NCBI GenBank assembly: GCA_026545765.1
Contig: JAIFAC010000051.1
Location: forward strand, 1 to 64,000
DNA from: Plantago major
Lineage: Eukaryota > Streptophyta > Magnoliopsida > Lamiales > Plantaginaceae
Direction of reading: 5' to 3'
Length of the DNA: 64,000 nt
Position 1 is the first letter of the stretch. The number at the start of each line of letters is the position of its first letter. The notes beneath the pieces are model-generated. The model saw only the letters and a list, made by a program, of their open reading frames with translations, did no database searches and was not told where the DNA came from. The position numbers and the translations under genes are program-made. Positions 44,501 through 52,613 of the stretch are shown piece by piece.

Positions 44501-46272
44501 TGGTATGAAACCTATTCTACGCACGTATTGAACTATTTTGGTTGATCGGACCTCGATTTAAATACGTATTTCCGAGACCTCTTGTCTTCAATAAAACTCA
44601 AAGGGGGTAGTACACGATTTTTTGTGAAACACTCGATAGAGTTAGTTTGTGTCAAATTTTATTCACATGATATGGTTTGTGGTATGAAACCTATTCTACG
44701 CACATATTGAACTCTTTTGGTTGATCGAACATCAATTTAAAAACGTATTTCCGAGACCTCTTGTCTTCAATAAAACTCAAATGGGGGGTAGTACACGATT
44801 TTTTGTGAAACACTCGATAGAGTTAGTTTGTCTCAAATTTTATTCACATGTTTTGGTTTGTGGTATGAAACCTATTCTACGCATATATTGAACTATTTTG
44901 GTTGATCGAACATCGATTTAAAAACGTACTTCCGAGACCTCTTGTCTTCAATAAAACTCAAATGGGGGTAGTACACGATTTTCTGTGAAACACTCGATAG
45001 AGTTAGTTTGTGTCAAATTTTATTCACATGATATGGTTTGTGGTATGAAACCTATTCTCGCATATTGAACTCTTTTGGTTGATCGAACATCGATTTAAAA
45101 GCGTATTTCGAAACCTCTTGTCTTGATAAAACTCAAAGGGGTAGTACGATTTGTGTGAAACACTCGATAGAGTTAGTTTGTGTCAAATTTTATTCACATG
45201 ATATGGTTTGTGGTATGAAACCTATTCTACGCACATATTGAACTCTTTTGGTTGATCGAACATCGATTTAAAAACGTATTTCCGAGACCATTTGTCTTCA
45301 ATAAAACTCAAAGGGGGTAGTACACGATTTTTTGTGAAACACTCGATAGAGTTAGTTTGTGTCAAATTTTATTCACATGATATGGTTTGTGGTATGAAAC
45401 CTATTCTACGCACATATTGAACTCTTTTGGTTGATCGAACATCGATTTAAAAACGTATTTCCGAGACCATTTGTCTTCAATAAAACTCAAAGGGGGTAGT
45501 ACACGATTTTTTGTGAAACACTCGATAGAGTTAGTTTGTCTCAAATTTTATTCACATGTTTTGGTTTGTGGTATGAAACCTATTCTACGCACGTATTGAA
45601 CTATTTTGGTTGATCGGACCTCGATTTCAATACGTATTTCCGAGACCTCTTGTCTTCAATAAAACTCAAAGGGGGTAGTACACGATTTTTTGTGAAACAC
45701 TCGATAGAGTTAGTTTGTGTCAAATTTTATTCACATGTTTTGGTTTGTGGTATGAAACCTATTCTACGCACGTATTGAACTATTTTGGTTGATCGGACCT
45801 CGATTTAAATACGTATTTCCGAGACCTCTTGTCTTCAATAAAACTCAAAGGGGGTAGTACACGATTTTTTGTGAAACACTCGATAGAGTTAGTTTGTGTC
45901 AAATTTTATTCACATGATATGGTTTGTGGTATGAAACCTATTCTATGCACATATTGAAATCTTTTGGTTGATCGAACATCAATTTAAAAACGTATTTCCG
46001 AGACCTCTTGTCTTCAATAAAACTGAAATGGGGGGTAGTACACGATTTTTTGTGAAACACTCGATAGAGTTAGTTTGTCTCAAATTTTATTCACATGTTT
46101 TGGTTTGTGGTATGAAACCTATTCTACGCATATATTGAACTATTTTGGTTGATCGAACATCGATTTAAAAACGTACTTCCGAGACCTCTTGTCTTCAATA
46201 AAACTCAAATGGGGGGTAGTACACGATTTTTTGTGAAACACTCGATAGAGTTAGTTTGTGTCAAATTTTATT
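29581..46272 (+). repeat. Sub-array dominated by B-type (longer) monomers
   Basis: Typical B monomers read taaaaacgtatttccgagac, actcaaagggggtagtacac, ttttttgtgaaacactcgat and attctacgcacatattgaac; spacing is close to 179 bp. Subtypes are marked by gtctc versus gtgtc before aaatttt, catgttttgg versus catgatatgg, cgcacgtattg, cgcatatattg, cgaacatattg with ggttcatcg, catcaattt, tacttccgag, gagaccatttg and caaatgggggg. A few A-like monomers recur inside it (for example near 34.75-34.95, 38.3-39.06 and 45.05-45.16 kb). The boundary near 29.6 kb is gradual, so the coordinate is approximate. Confidence 0.8.
41935..46272 (+). repeat. Seven-monomer higher-order repeat (about 1.25 kb)
   Basis: Reading monomer by monomer, the order of subtype markers recurs every seven units: cgcacgtattg with ggacctcgatttaaat or ttcaat; catcaatttaaaaacg; gtctc plus catgttttgg plus cgcatatattg; an acatgatatgg unit; a cgaacatattg/ggttcatcg-type unit; a gagaccatttg unit; and another cgcacgtattg unit. 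The catcaattt marker lies at 42221, 43474, 44731 and 45978, giving periods of 1253, 1257 and 1247 bp. About three and a half copies are present before the array ends. Some positions have swapped subtypes (for example an A-like unit at about 45.0-45.17 kb), so homogenisation is incomplete. Confidence 0.8.
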
Positions 46273-46296
46273 GCACAATGCATGGATCTAATAGAA
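46273..46296. other. Filler between satellite and LINE tail
   Basis: Twenty-four bases between the last satellite base and the T run have no match to the monomer. They could be the original non-satellite flank into which the LINE inserted, or filler DNA from the event that cut the array. No convincing target duplication was found at the other end of the LINE. Confidence 0.5.
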
Positions 46297-46343
46297 TTTT
46301 TTTTTTTTTTTTAGGAAAATATGATTTCATTCAAAACTGAAAG

Positions 46344-47081
46344 TCATACATCAGAATTCTCTACCGGAATATCATCAAAACCAAAAGTATCAGCAACTAC
46401 TCTACTAGCAATGGCATGAGCCAGTTTGTTTCCTGAACGTTTAGTGAAAGTAAACATAGAAAAATGAAAATACAAAGAGAGATCTTTAGTTGTTTCAATG
46501 ATATTTCCGGCAACAGAAAAAGAAAGGCTTGAATCTTGGAGTTGGAGGACAACATTCTTGCAATCTCCCTCGAAAACAACGCGCGTAAAAACCTGATCAT
46601 ATGCAAGAATGACAGCACTTTGTGCGGCTAAGGCTTCAGCCACTTTGACATCTGTAATATGCGGGAAGCTCTTCCTATGCCAGGCAAGAATTCGTCCGTC
46701 GCTGTCGCGAGCTACAACTCCAACAGCAGCCGCGTCCTGATGTGCTTTAATGGAGGCGTCATAATTTATCTTTACCGTTCCGGCCTCAGGTGCTAACCAT
46801 GGCTGCTCGCTTTCCGGTGGTCTGGGATTGGAAAACATGTTCTGTGCTTCTTTAAAGCGCTCAATAAACCTGTGGACAAAAGAAACTGAGTCCAAAGGAT
46901 CATATCCATTAGAACCGTGTACCAGCTTGTTTCGGTGACCCCACAAGCTCCAACATGATACCATGAAGAAGACGAAGTCATCCTTATTAACCTGTTTGCG
47001 TACCTGCTCCAACCAATCGAACATAAGAGGACTGTCACTGCGTAAATTATTATGAGCTAAAGGGGAAAGAGCCCAATACAA
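46344..47081 (-). pseudogene. LINE ORF2 C-terminus with RNase H-like domain
   Basis: About 245 codons remain open, without an internal stop. The first 60 residues (WALSPLAHNN, then FMVSCWSLWGHRNKLVHG) match the stretch after the zinc-binding reverse-transcriptase domain of plant LINEs. Residues about 105-235 form the RNase H-like RVT_3 type domain: KINYDASIK holds the first catalytic Asp, AAVGVVARDSDGRIL is the second strand, VAEALAAQSAVILA carries the conserved Glu, and VVFEGDCKNVV the next Asp; KRSGNKLAHAIASR near the end is the usual late motif with its His. The ATG is not original, because the protein once continued upstream into reverse transcriptase. The product is unlikely to be made, since no promoter is seen. 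An RNase H-like host gene is the alternative, but the adjacent poly(A) tail and linker motif argue for LINE. Confidence 0.85.
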
Positions 47082-47556
47082 ACGAGATTGTGATTATGCT
47101 CGTTTGGGGTATAAGGTCGCAAAGCCTGTGAATGGAAGAATTTAGTATTTCGGTCGCCCTCCGCGAGCTACTGTGTCTTTGCCCGTTGTTTCCACAAGAG
47201 CTCTTCCTGATCCAAAACATTCTCCAGTTGCAATTTCAATTCATTTCTTTTCACCTCCGTACTGTGGCTGTCGAATTTCCAGCCAGATGGAGCCGTTCCA
47301 ATTCCTGTTTCAGTCGCCTGACTTTGTCCTTAACAGACCCAAACACCGACTTGTCCCAATTTGCTAACCCAAACCGACAATTGGCCAGATTATGCAGTAA
47401 ACCCACATCAGAATCCCAATTTTCAGTAACAACCTTTGCATAATCTTTCGATTTAAGCCACACAGCTTTAAATCGAAATCGTTTCTTGCTATTGTTGTTA
47501 CGGACATGTGTCCAATCCGTTAAGGGCGCCATAGAGCGTGTCTTAAAGCGCATCAC
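47058..47556 (-). pseudogene. LINE ORF2 endonuclease-to-RT linker fragment
   Basis: Minus-strand reading gives LTDWTHVRNNNSKKRFRFKAVWLKS, then FGLANWDKSVFGSVKDKVRRLKQELERL, then after a +/-1 frame change NELKLQLENVLDQEELLWKQRAK and LAEGDRNTKFFHSQALRP. These follow the plant LINE pattern: an FRFxxxW motif, a coiled stretch, and EExxWxxRxxxxWLxxGDxNTxFFH. The Trp codon usually found before LxxGD is a TAG at 47168-47170. There are thus a frameshift and a stop before the large deletion. The segment cannot encode a functional protein and serves only to identify the element. Confidence 0.8.
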
Positions 47557-47579
47557 GGCTTAACTAGCCAATTCAGTAC

Positions 47580-48370
47580 TGTCCGACCTCGCATGGTCCG
47601 CCCAAAGTGAATCGACCAGTACGCTAGAGTCACTACACCCTTACAGCTAGTCCGAGCTAGCTGGGAAAAGGACTCCTAAACCTGGCTACGTCAGTACAGA
47701 GATGCCAAACGGACCGGACGAGAGAATCTCGGATGCCACCATCACGATAAGACCAAAAGTATAACAGAACCACTGAGATACTTCCGTGAAACTCTAGGCT
47801 CGGACATCCAGAGTTACCCAAGGGCAGATCAACTAAGCAGACAGATCTGTCCGAGGGACTAACACGGACCCAACAGGCGGAACAGTATTCTCAGAGGGAA
47901 AAGGTCCAAACTACCCTCCCAGGCCCACTTTTCGGTGTTGGATCACTGTTCACTAATGGGCCATGGGCTGGAGGTAGCATTGGTGTCCAAATCTGAATCA
48001 TACACTTGACATCATCTTGTGAACCTCTTCATAAGTACATGATAACTATAAATGTGGCTCAAGGTCCAAGACCTTAAGGTAAGTGATAAGTGATAAGCAA
48101 CAATCCCTAAGTTGGGCTTGATTTTATAACCTTCCTGATCATAGCTATTACATAGAGAGCCTCCAACTCTCTTTCGTGTAAAGTCTCTTACGGGATGGAC
48201 TTAGGCAATCCGGGCATCCAGTTCTAACCCCCCCCCCCCCCCCACTTAGTCCTTTAAGGTGCTCAAGCTCGGACAAGTACTGCTTCGGACTTCAAGTAGG
48301 AGGAGGGACATAGACTAGGTTGTTGGTAATAGCTTAGTCAGTTAAGTGTTGAGGGTTTTACCCCTCAACA
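47580..48370 (+). repeat. LTR of the gypsy element (about 0.8 kb)
   Basis: The right end is firm: it finishes ctcaaca, immediately before a primer-binding site. The left end is uncertain. TG at 47580 is preferred because the cggac-rich composition runs through the whole interval, while tgttggatc at about 47936 is an alternative start (435 bp). A TATA-like ctataaat lies at 48046-48053. A 16-base C run occupies 48228-48243, and the LTR ends in a hairpin with 9 bp arms (48347-48355 and 48362-48370). Confidence 0.6.
48046..48053 (+). promoter_or_regulatory. TATA-like box in the LTR
   Basis: The octamer ctataaat sits about 320 bases before the LTR end and is the best core-promoter candidate on the plus strand of this LTR. 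Whether it is active is unknown. Confidence 0.4.
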
Positions 48371-48372
48371 TT

Positions 48373-48390
48373 TTGGCGCCGTCTGTGGGA
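48373..48390 (+). promoter_or_regulatory. Primer-binding site of the gypsy element
   Basis: ttggcgccgtctgtggga lies two bases after the LTR end. This is the usual plant gypsy primer-binding motif (TGGCGCCGTCTGTGGG type), complementary to a host tRNA 3' end ending in TGGCGCCA. Its position fixes the LTR boundary and the plus orientation. Confidence 0.8.
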
Positions 48391-48429
48391 AATCCTAGCA
48401 AGAAGTTTTCGTGTTTTGATTAAGCTGAT

Positions 48430-49719
48430 GGCAAGAACGAGATGAACAACGAGGGCTGGTGCTGCAGGAGTGGAAACTCCACCGCCGCGCCCACGGGGAC
48501 GTCCGCCCACTCGGGGACACAGAGCCGCAGTGTCAGGAAGGAGGTATCCGAGCGAGGGACGTACGGCCAGCCCGTCCTCGGATGAAAGGTAAGTACGAGC
48601 TTCTCCGACAGAAGCTCGAGGCCCTGCAGCAGGCCAACAATTCACTATACCTGATGGACGCACCGTCCGCACTAACGATCTCGGACTAAGCGAGACGCAG
48701 TTCGACAGATTGCTCACAATCATTCAAGGATGCCTGGGATCCAACAATGCTCCTCCACAGCAAGCCACTCCGCCAGTGGTTACCCCTCCTCAGGCAGAGC
48801 CCGCATCATCCGGAAACAGGCAACGCCCAATCTAGCAGAGGTTAGGGGCTCAGCCCCCTCAAGAGGATTTGCGAGTTCTCTTGGATTGGCGGGCCTCAGC
48901 TTCTCAAGTCCGAGGTGAGGGAAGTCAACATGGAAGGAGAGAACGTCACGATGGGAATAATGGATACCCAGGAGTTCCGCAGCAAGCGCATCCAAGAGAT
49001 GGGGATCAAGTAGCAGAGACTGTTCCGATGGTCCGCACAAATGAACTCTCTGCGGATGTAGCAATCCATCCGAGGACAGGGGAGATCATGACGGCTGACG
49101 AGATTTATGCCCAGCAGAAGTCTTTAGAAGCCCAGATTCTGATCTCGGACGCCTTGTGAAAGACCACGAGCAGATAACAACTAGTGCACCAAATCCCCTG
49201 TGCGACAATATCATGAAAGAGAAAGAGCGAAACCGAAACTCGGATCACGTTATCCCAAATTTGGAATACTATTATGGGGATGCTTGTCCCGTTGGTCACC
49301 TGACGAGATACAACAGCAAAATGGATTCCAAAGGAATGAGCGACAACACAAAAGCCCTTACCTTCTCGTCCACTCTCTTTGGAATTGCCATGGATTGGTA
49401 CACCTCTTTGCCGAATAAATCAATCAAGTTGTACGCGGACCTTTCTTCCAAGTTCCTAGCGCGATTTGGGAAATCGAAGAGGAGAAAGCGTACCGTGGAA
49501 CATCTGGCAGGCGTAATACAGGGAGAGCAAGAGGATCTAAGGACTTTCCTAGATCGATTTTACATAGAGGTTCTTCGAGTTGAGCCACACAGTATTAAAG
49601 AACGGGTCCGACACCTGTACGCTAATACTCTCAACTCAGAGAGTAGCAATAATGGACCAACAAAGGGCTTTATATTGACTATGTATGTTTCTTCTTGTCC
49701 TATCAGGGTTACAAAGTAG
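48430..49719 (+). pseudogene. Leader and gag remnant of the gypsy element
   Basis: The best-preserved part is the retrotransposon gag domain at about 49200-49640, with the usual order of motifs: a HL-x-RYNSKM helix, then LTFSSTLFGIAMDWYTSLPNKSI, a KFLARFGKSK stretch and EDLRTFLDRFY. The upstream part is rich in Pro and Arg codons, as in the N-terminal part of Tat-type gag. The gag-pol polyprotein would normally form the particle and carry protease, reverse transcriptase and integrase; here only gag sequence is seen. The frame is broken in several places and the copy looks dead. Confidence 0.75.
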
Positions 49720-49720
49720 G

Positions 49721-50090
49721 CATGGAGGCACAAACATCTGCAATGAGGTAGCTCAGTAGTTCATTCCAGACAGTAAGATAAAATGTTGGGTATCGAAAAG
49801 TCAATACGGTGGCGAATGTATTAGCTAATCTATCAGAATGTGTTGTATGTAGACGCATATAAGAAATGTAGTGGGAGTATTGATAGTTTAAAAGTGTGGG
49901 ATGTATGTCCGTCCATCTTGACTATCATCAGTTGTTGAACGAGATAGAATGCATCCAGAGTCTCGACTTTCGACAGTGCCAGACCAACAACCTCCTAATG
50001 GGCCGTAGTCCCTATTAGCACATATGGCCCGGTCCATTAACAAGAATAGTCCACGGACTGCCGCTTTTGCTTCTTCCCTATTTTGACCCC
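49721..50090. other. Intergenic stretch, nothing recognised
   Basis: About 370 bases of mixed composition between the gag remnant and the host gene promoter. I see no coding pattern, no repeat of the neighbouring LTR and no RNA gene. The part after about 49980 is less AT-rich and may hold upstream promoter elements of the next gene. Confidence 0.5.
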
Positions 50091-50094
50091 GAAC

Positions 50095-50812
50095 CTATTT
50101 AATTGGAGAAGATGTGCTATTCTAACAATTTTGCTCATCTTCTTCTTCTGTGCATCCGATTCTCTCCACCTACTGCCGGATTTGCGATAATCAATCGTTC
50201 ACAGGCAAGCTCTGTGATTTCGTATAGCTCGAGTTATTTGTTGCTTGTACCTATAGGCTTGTTGTTCCAAATCTCATGCATCTAGGGTTTCGAATCAATT
50301 AATCTGTTGCCATCAATCGGTTGGATAGGTTGATCTGTGTGTGGTTTCCTGTAATTGTGCAGCTCAAGAAGATTATGTTTTATTGTTTTCTGTAATTCGA
50401 TCAGGCCTGTGCTGATTCAGTTATTTTTAGCTCATCTGGATTATGATTCTATTTATTTCCATTGCTAGCTGATGTCTCTTTTATATTCTATTCATGGTCG
50501 ACTGATATTATTCCGTTTCATCCGTTAATGATTTTTGTTACATATTTAAAAATATGATTTTGATTGGTGTCAAACTATCACAAAAAAAGAATGAAAACAG
50601 ACAGTGTAAATCACATGTTTCTTCCATGTGCTACTTTAAAGCTTTCATGTGGAAACACGATCAGTTATCCTTAGGTGGAGATGTTCTTCATCATTGTTGG
50701 CTCTATTTTCCAAATTGAAATCGAGCCCCTGACTTGTGAATTGAACATTTTATGCAAAAGTTTCTCATCACTTCTTTTCCCCCTTTCTTTCTGCTCTTCA
50801 TCAGGTTCAGAC
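50095..50812 (+). promoter_or_regulatory. Likely promoter, 5'UTR and 5'UTR intron of the kelch-like gene
   Basis: A TATA-like ctatttaatt lies at 50095-50104. The following 200 bases contain pyrimidine-rich cttcttcttctg, typical of plant leaders. A good acceptor, a pyrimidine tract ending tcttcatcag, ends at 50804, eight bases before the chosen ATG. A plausible donor is atag/gttgat after 50328, giving a 5'UTR intron of about 480 bp that is T-rich, as plant introns are. The donor is one of several possibilities. Confidence 0.5.
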
Positions 50813-52066
50813 ATGTTATCCTCACAAAACAGGAAGAGATCCTCACAAAACAGGAAGAGATCCTCACAAAACAGGAAGAACGGAAAGTGGTTGGTGCATT
50901 GTGCAAATGCATCATCAAATGATGAGCAGGCAATGGAGGAAAAGAAACATGTTGTGGTTTCTTATGCTCCAGATTGGAAACTTTTCTGCGTACCAGTTGA
51001 CGACTTGATTTCACGAGAATCTTCTTTGAGGAAAATCAAAGTGCGGCTGCCTCATCCTCTTCCCCACTTTCGTTACTTTAATGAGTTGGATCATAGCTGC
51101 ATTTATACTAGTGCTGGAGGTACGGAAAGTATCTACTTTTTCCTTCATTATGACCACCGTTCTGATACGAAGGTTAATATGTATAACTATGATCTAAGCA
51201 AATTGCCGGAAACAGTAGCAACTCGATGCCAAGATATGATATATCAAATGTACAGACCCCTATTAGTGCAAATTGGTGATGATTGTATCTATGCCCTTGG
51301 AAATCGCCCCTCCCAACCTCGTCAGATTGCACTTCAGGAGTATAATATCAAGAAAAATGAGTGGACTCTTGTTGACGTCGACTTCCCCTTTCATGACATC
51401 CCCTTTGTTACTCCCCTCGGTTTTGACATTCTATCTCACGTAGTAATTGGTCAAAAGCTGCATGTTTCTATTGGGCACTACTCCTTCACCTTTGATACTG
51501 TTAAACGATCCTGGAAGGATTGTAGGTTATTTAGTAACTTTTGGGAGAGCAATGAGATGGCTGGTTTAACTCCTGAAAACTTCTATGGGCTTGGGGTTTG
51601 TGATGCAGTGAAGTTGAAGAAGAGGAAGAAGAAGTATGATGGTGGTCCACCATTCGGATTTTATGGAAGAGCAATCATATGGGATGAGAAAATAATGCTC
51701 GGGGTCCATTATGCTGAAAACTGTCCCGTGGTTGCCTTTCTGTTAGATAAAAATGGTAAGGTTGTAAAGAGCCAGCGTCTGGAATTGGAGAACTCAGATG
51801 CGAGCGACGATGATTTTCTTCATGGTGCACATTTAGTTTGTCTTCGTCCAGATGGCTACTTTGGATATGTGCATTTTGTTCCGGATCCAAAGTTTCGTTT
51901 GGAGGATCATGGGTGTGGGGTGTATTTAAAAGGCATTGAGCTGGTTACATTTAAGATTTCAAGACGACAAGAAATGACGACTTCTGATGACTTCTTGGAA
52001 TGTCAAGTGATCCGCAAAGATGATGTTGGCGAAGGAGTTCATTCCTGGTGTTCCAAGGCCTTTTGA
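50813..52066 (+). CDS. Kelch-like beta-propeller protein, about 417 aa, function unknown
   Basis: An uninterrupted reading frame with plant-like codon use. The frame is open from 50675, but its first 46 residues are hydrophobic, unlike the rest, and end at a strong splice acceptor; I therefore start at the ATG at 50813. Residues 3-22 are three copies of SSQNRK(R), a basic patch that could act as a nuclear signal. From about residue 45 the protein is a string of beta-strand segments resembling kelch or galactose-oxidase blades: CIYALGNRP then EYNIKKNEWTLV (about 158-187), and LHVSIGHYSFTFDTVKRSWKDC (about 216-237). A second basic patch, KLKKRKKK, lies at 267-274. No F-box, signal peptide or membrane segment is visible. 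Such propellers usually bind other proteins, sometimes as F-box substrate adaptors, but nothing here identifies a partner. The frame looks intact and the gene may be active despite lying 4.5 kb from the satellite. Confidence 0.75.
   Translation: MLSSQNRKRSSQNRKRSSQNRKNGKWLVHCANASSNDEQAMEEKKHVVVSYAPDWKLFCVPVDDLISRESSLRKIKVRLPHPLPHFRYFNELDHSCIYTSAGGTESIYFFLHYDHRSDTKVNMYNYDLSKLPETVATRCQDMIYQMYRPLLVQIGDDCIYALGNRPSQPRQIALQEYNIKKNEWTLVDVDFPFHDIPFVTPLGFDILSHVVIGQKLHVSIGHYSFTFDTVKRSWKDCRLFSNFWESNEMAGLTPENFYGLGVCDAVKLKKRKKKYDGGPPFGFYGRAIIWDEKIMLGVHYAENCPVVAFLLDKNGKVVKSQRLELENSDASDDDFLHGAHLVCLRPDGYFGYVHFVPDPKFRLEDHGCGVYLKGIELVTFKISRRQEMTTSDDFLECQVIRKDDVGEGVHSWCSKAF
50819..50880 (+). repeat. Three tandem 21 bp units at the gene start
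   Basis: The unit tcctcacaaaacaggaagag plus one base is repeated three times in frame (from 50819, 50840 and 50861), encoding SSQNRKR twice and SSQNRK once. The copies are identical apart from the last bases of the third, which implies recent slippage or unequal exchange. It begins two codons after the chosen ATG. Confidence 0.9.
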
Positions 52067-52320
52067 GATGAATTTAAGTTATATATCTAGTTATTTATTG
52101 TTATTTAAGTTTTTGACTCGGTTCTGTAATGTTACTTTCTAAAATTTGGGGCAGAAACTTGTTATGTTGTGTGAGTTGGTGTTGAAACTGCTACATGTGA
52201 TGTTTTCGTATCATGTTATTACACTTGACACATTAGTTTATATTAAACAATATAATAAGCACCAGTTTGTTTAACACTTTTGTAAAGAGTAAAACAACTT
52301 CAACATAACACTTTTATAAT
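52067..52320. other. 3'UTR and AT-rich spacer
   Basis: AT-rich sequence after the stop codon, with T-rich and tatatta/aataata stretches that could serve as polyadenylation elements of the kelch-like gene. No other gene is seen. Confidence 0.5.
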
Positions 52321-52613
52321 AGGCTAAGATTTTAATCGGACGTACAGCAATCGGCGTCGCTCTTCCAATTCAGTTCAAGCGATGCACCTGTTGCTTTCCC
52401 TCCTACTCACCCACTCATGGGAAGATGTGTTCTTTCATCAATCAATATTTAATTCCCAGATTGTGTTCTGTCACAGAGAAAGCCATCCGCATAACGTGCT
52501 CAAATTCACAGATACTCCATACTCGCGGAGACTTTGCATCATCGGCTCTCAACTGGATTCCGATGGCCACGCTCAGTTCAGGTAAACTTAGTGTCCGATT
52601 AAAATCTTAGCCT
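52321..52613. mobile_element. 293 bp segment with perfect 21 bp terminal inverted repeats
   Basis: The bases at 52321-52341 (aggctaagattttaatcgga plus c) are the exact reverse complement of 52593-52613. Such long perfect termini around a 250 bp core fit a MITE or other non-autonomous DNA transposon. No transposase is present and no clear target-site duplication is visible in the flanks, so the superfamily stays open; the GGCTA-type ends are not diagnostic. The core is less AT-rich than the surroundings and contains an open frame ending at a splice donor, which suggests a captured exon. Confidence 0.6.

Larger units (their letters stand above)
1..46272 (+). repeat. Centromere-type satellite array, about 260 monomers
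   Basis: Head-to-tail tandem repeat with every monomer in the same orientation and no transposon or unique DNA inside. Spacings I measured between successive gtgaaacac motifs were 176, 173 and, in the right part, 179 bp, so the unit is about one nucleosome repeat. Conserved landmarks in each unit are gtttgtgtcaaattttattc, tttgtggtatgaaacctatt and gacctcttgtcttc. The array is open at the left edge and stops in mid-monomer after caaattttatt at the right. Monomer length, size and purity fit plant centromeric satellites; that it is the functional centromere is inference. I do not recognise it as a named family. Apparent reading frames (up to 193 aa) arise where several successive monomers keep the same frame, and I do not treat them as genes. 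Confidence 0.97.
46297..47579 (-). mobile_element. Truncated L1-type LINE, minus strand
   Basis: A run of 16 T (46297-46312) on the plus strand is the poly(A) tail of a minus-strand LINE, followed by a short 3'UTR and the C-terminal RNase H-like domain. Further upstream on the minus strand is the segment that in plant LINEs joins the endonuclease to the reverse transcriptase, including the family motif GDRNTKFFH. The reverse-transcriptase core (several hundred residues, with its YxDD-type motif) is absent, so the linker is joined almost directly to the region before RNase H at about 47080-47095. The 5' part is missing and the copy stops where an LTR retrotransposon begins. The 5' limit is approximate. 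Confidence 0.85.
47580..49720 (+). mobile_element. 5' part of a Ty3/gypsy (Tat-like) retrotransposon
   Basis: Fossil LTR element consisting of one LTR, a primer-binding site, a leader and gag-related sequence, with no protease, polymerase, integrase or second LTR in the window. The primer-binding site and the gag domain pattern fit plant Ty3/gypsy elements of the Tat/Retand type. It is broken: the 3' half is missing and the gag reading frame has several breaks. It abuts the LINE on the left, suggesting that it inserted into or next to it. Both outer limits are approximate; with only one LTR the age cannot be estimated. Confidence 0.75.

Noticed and set aside
1-46272. Regular repeats resembling a CRISPR array
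   Set aside because: The whole unit repeats with no unique spacers, the monomer is about 175 bp, and the context is a plant chromosome.
1248-46340. Dozens of 60-193 codon frames encoding KHSIELVCVKFYSHDMVCGM-like peptides
   Set aside because: They are the same satellite monomer read in one frame; they begin and end wherever an indel shifts the phase, and have no promoter, splice or conservation evidence.
48228-48243. Run of 16 C
   Set aside because: Probably slippage or an assembly uncertainty within an LTR; no structure or function can be argued from it.
48358-48723. Minus-strand 121-codon frame with Arg- and Pro-rich protein
   Set aside because: Antisense to the LTR end, primer-binding site and gag leader of a plus-strand gypsy element; explained by GC-rich composition.
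50675-50812. N-terminal extension of the kelch-like frame as a signal peptide or membrane anchor
   Set aside because: The hydrophobic codons coincide with a T-rich stretch that ends in a strong splice acceptor eight bases before a better ATG, so it is more likely intron.
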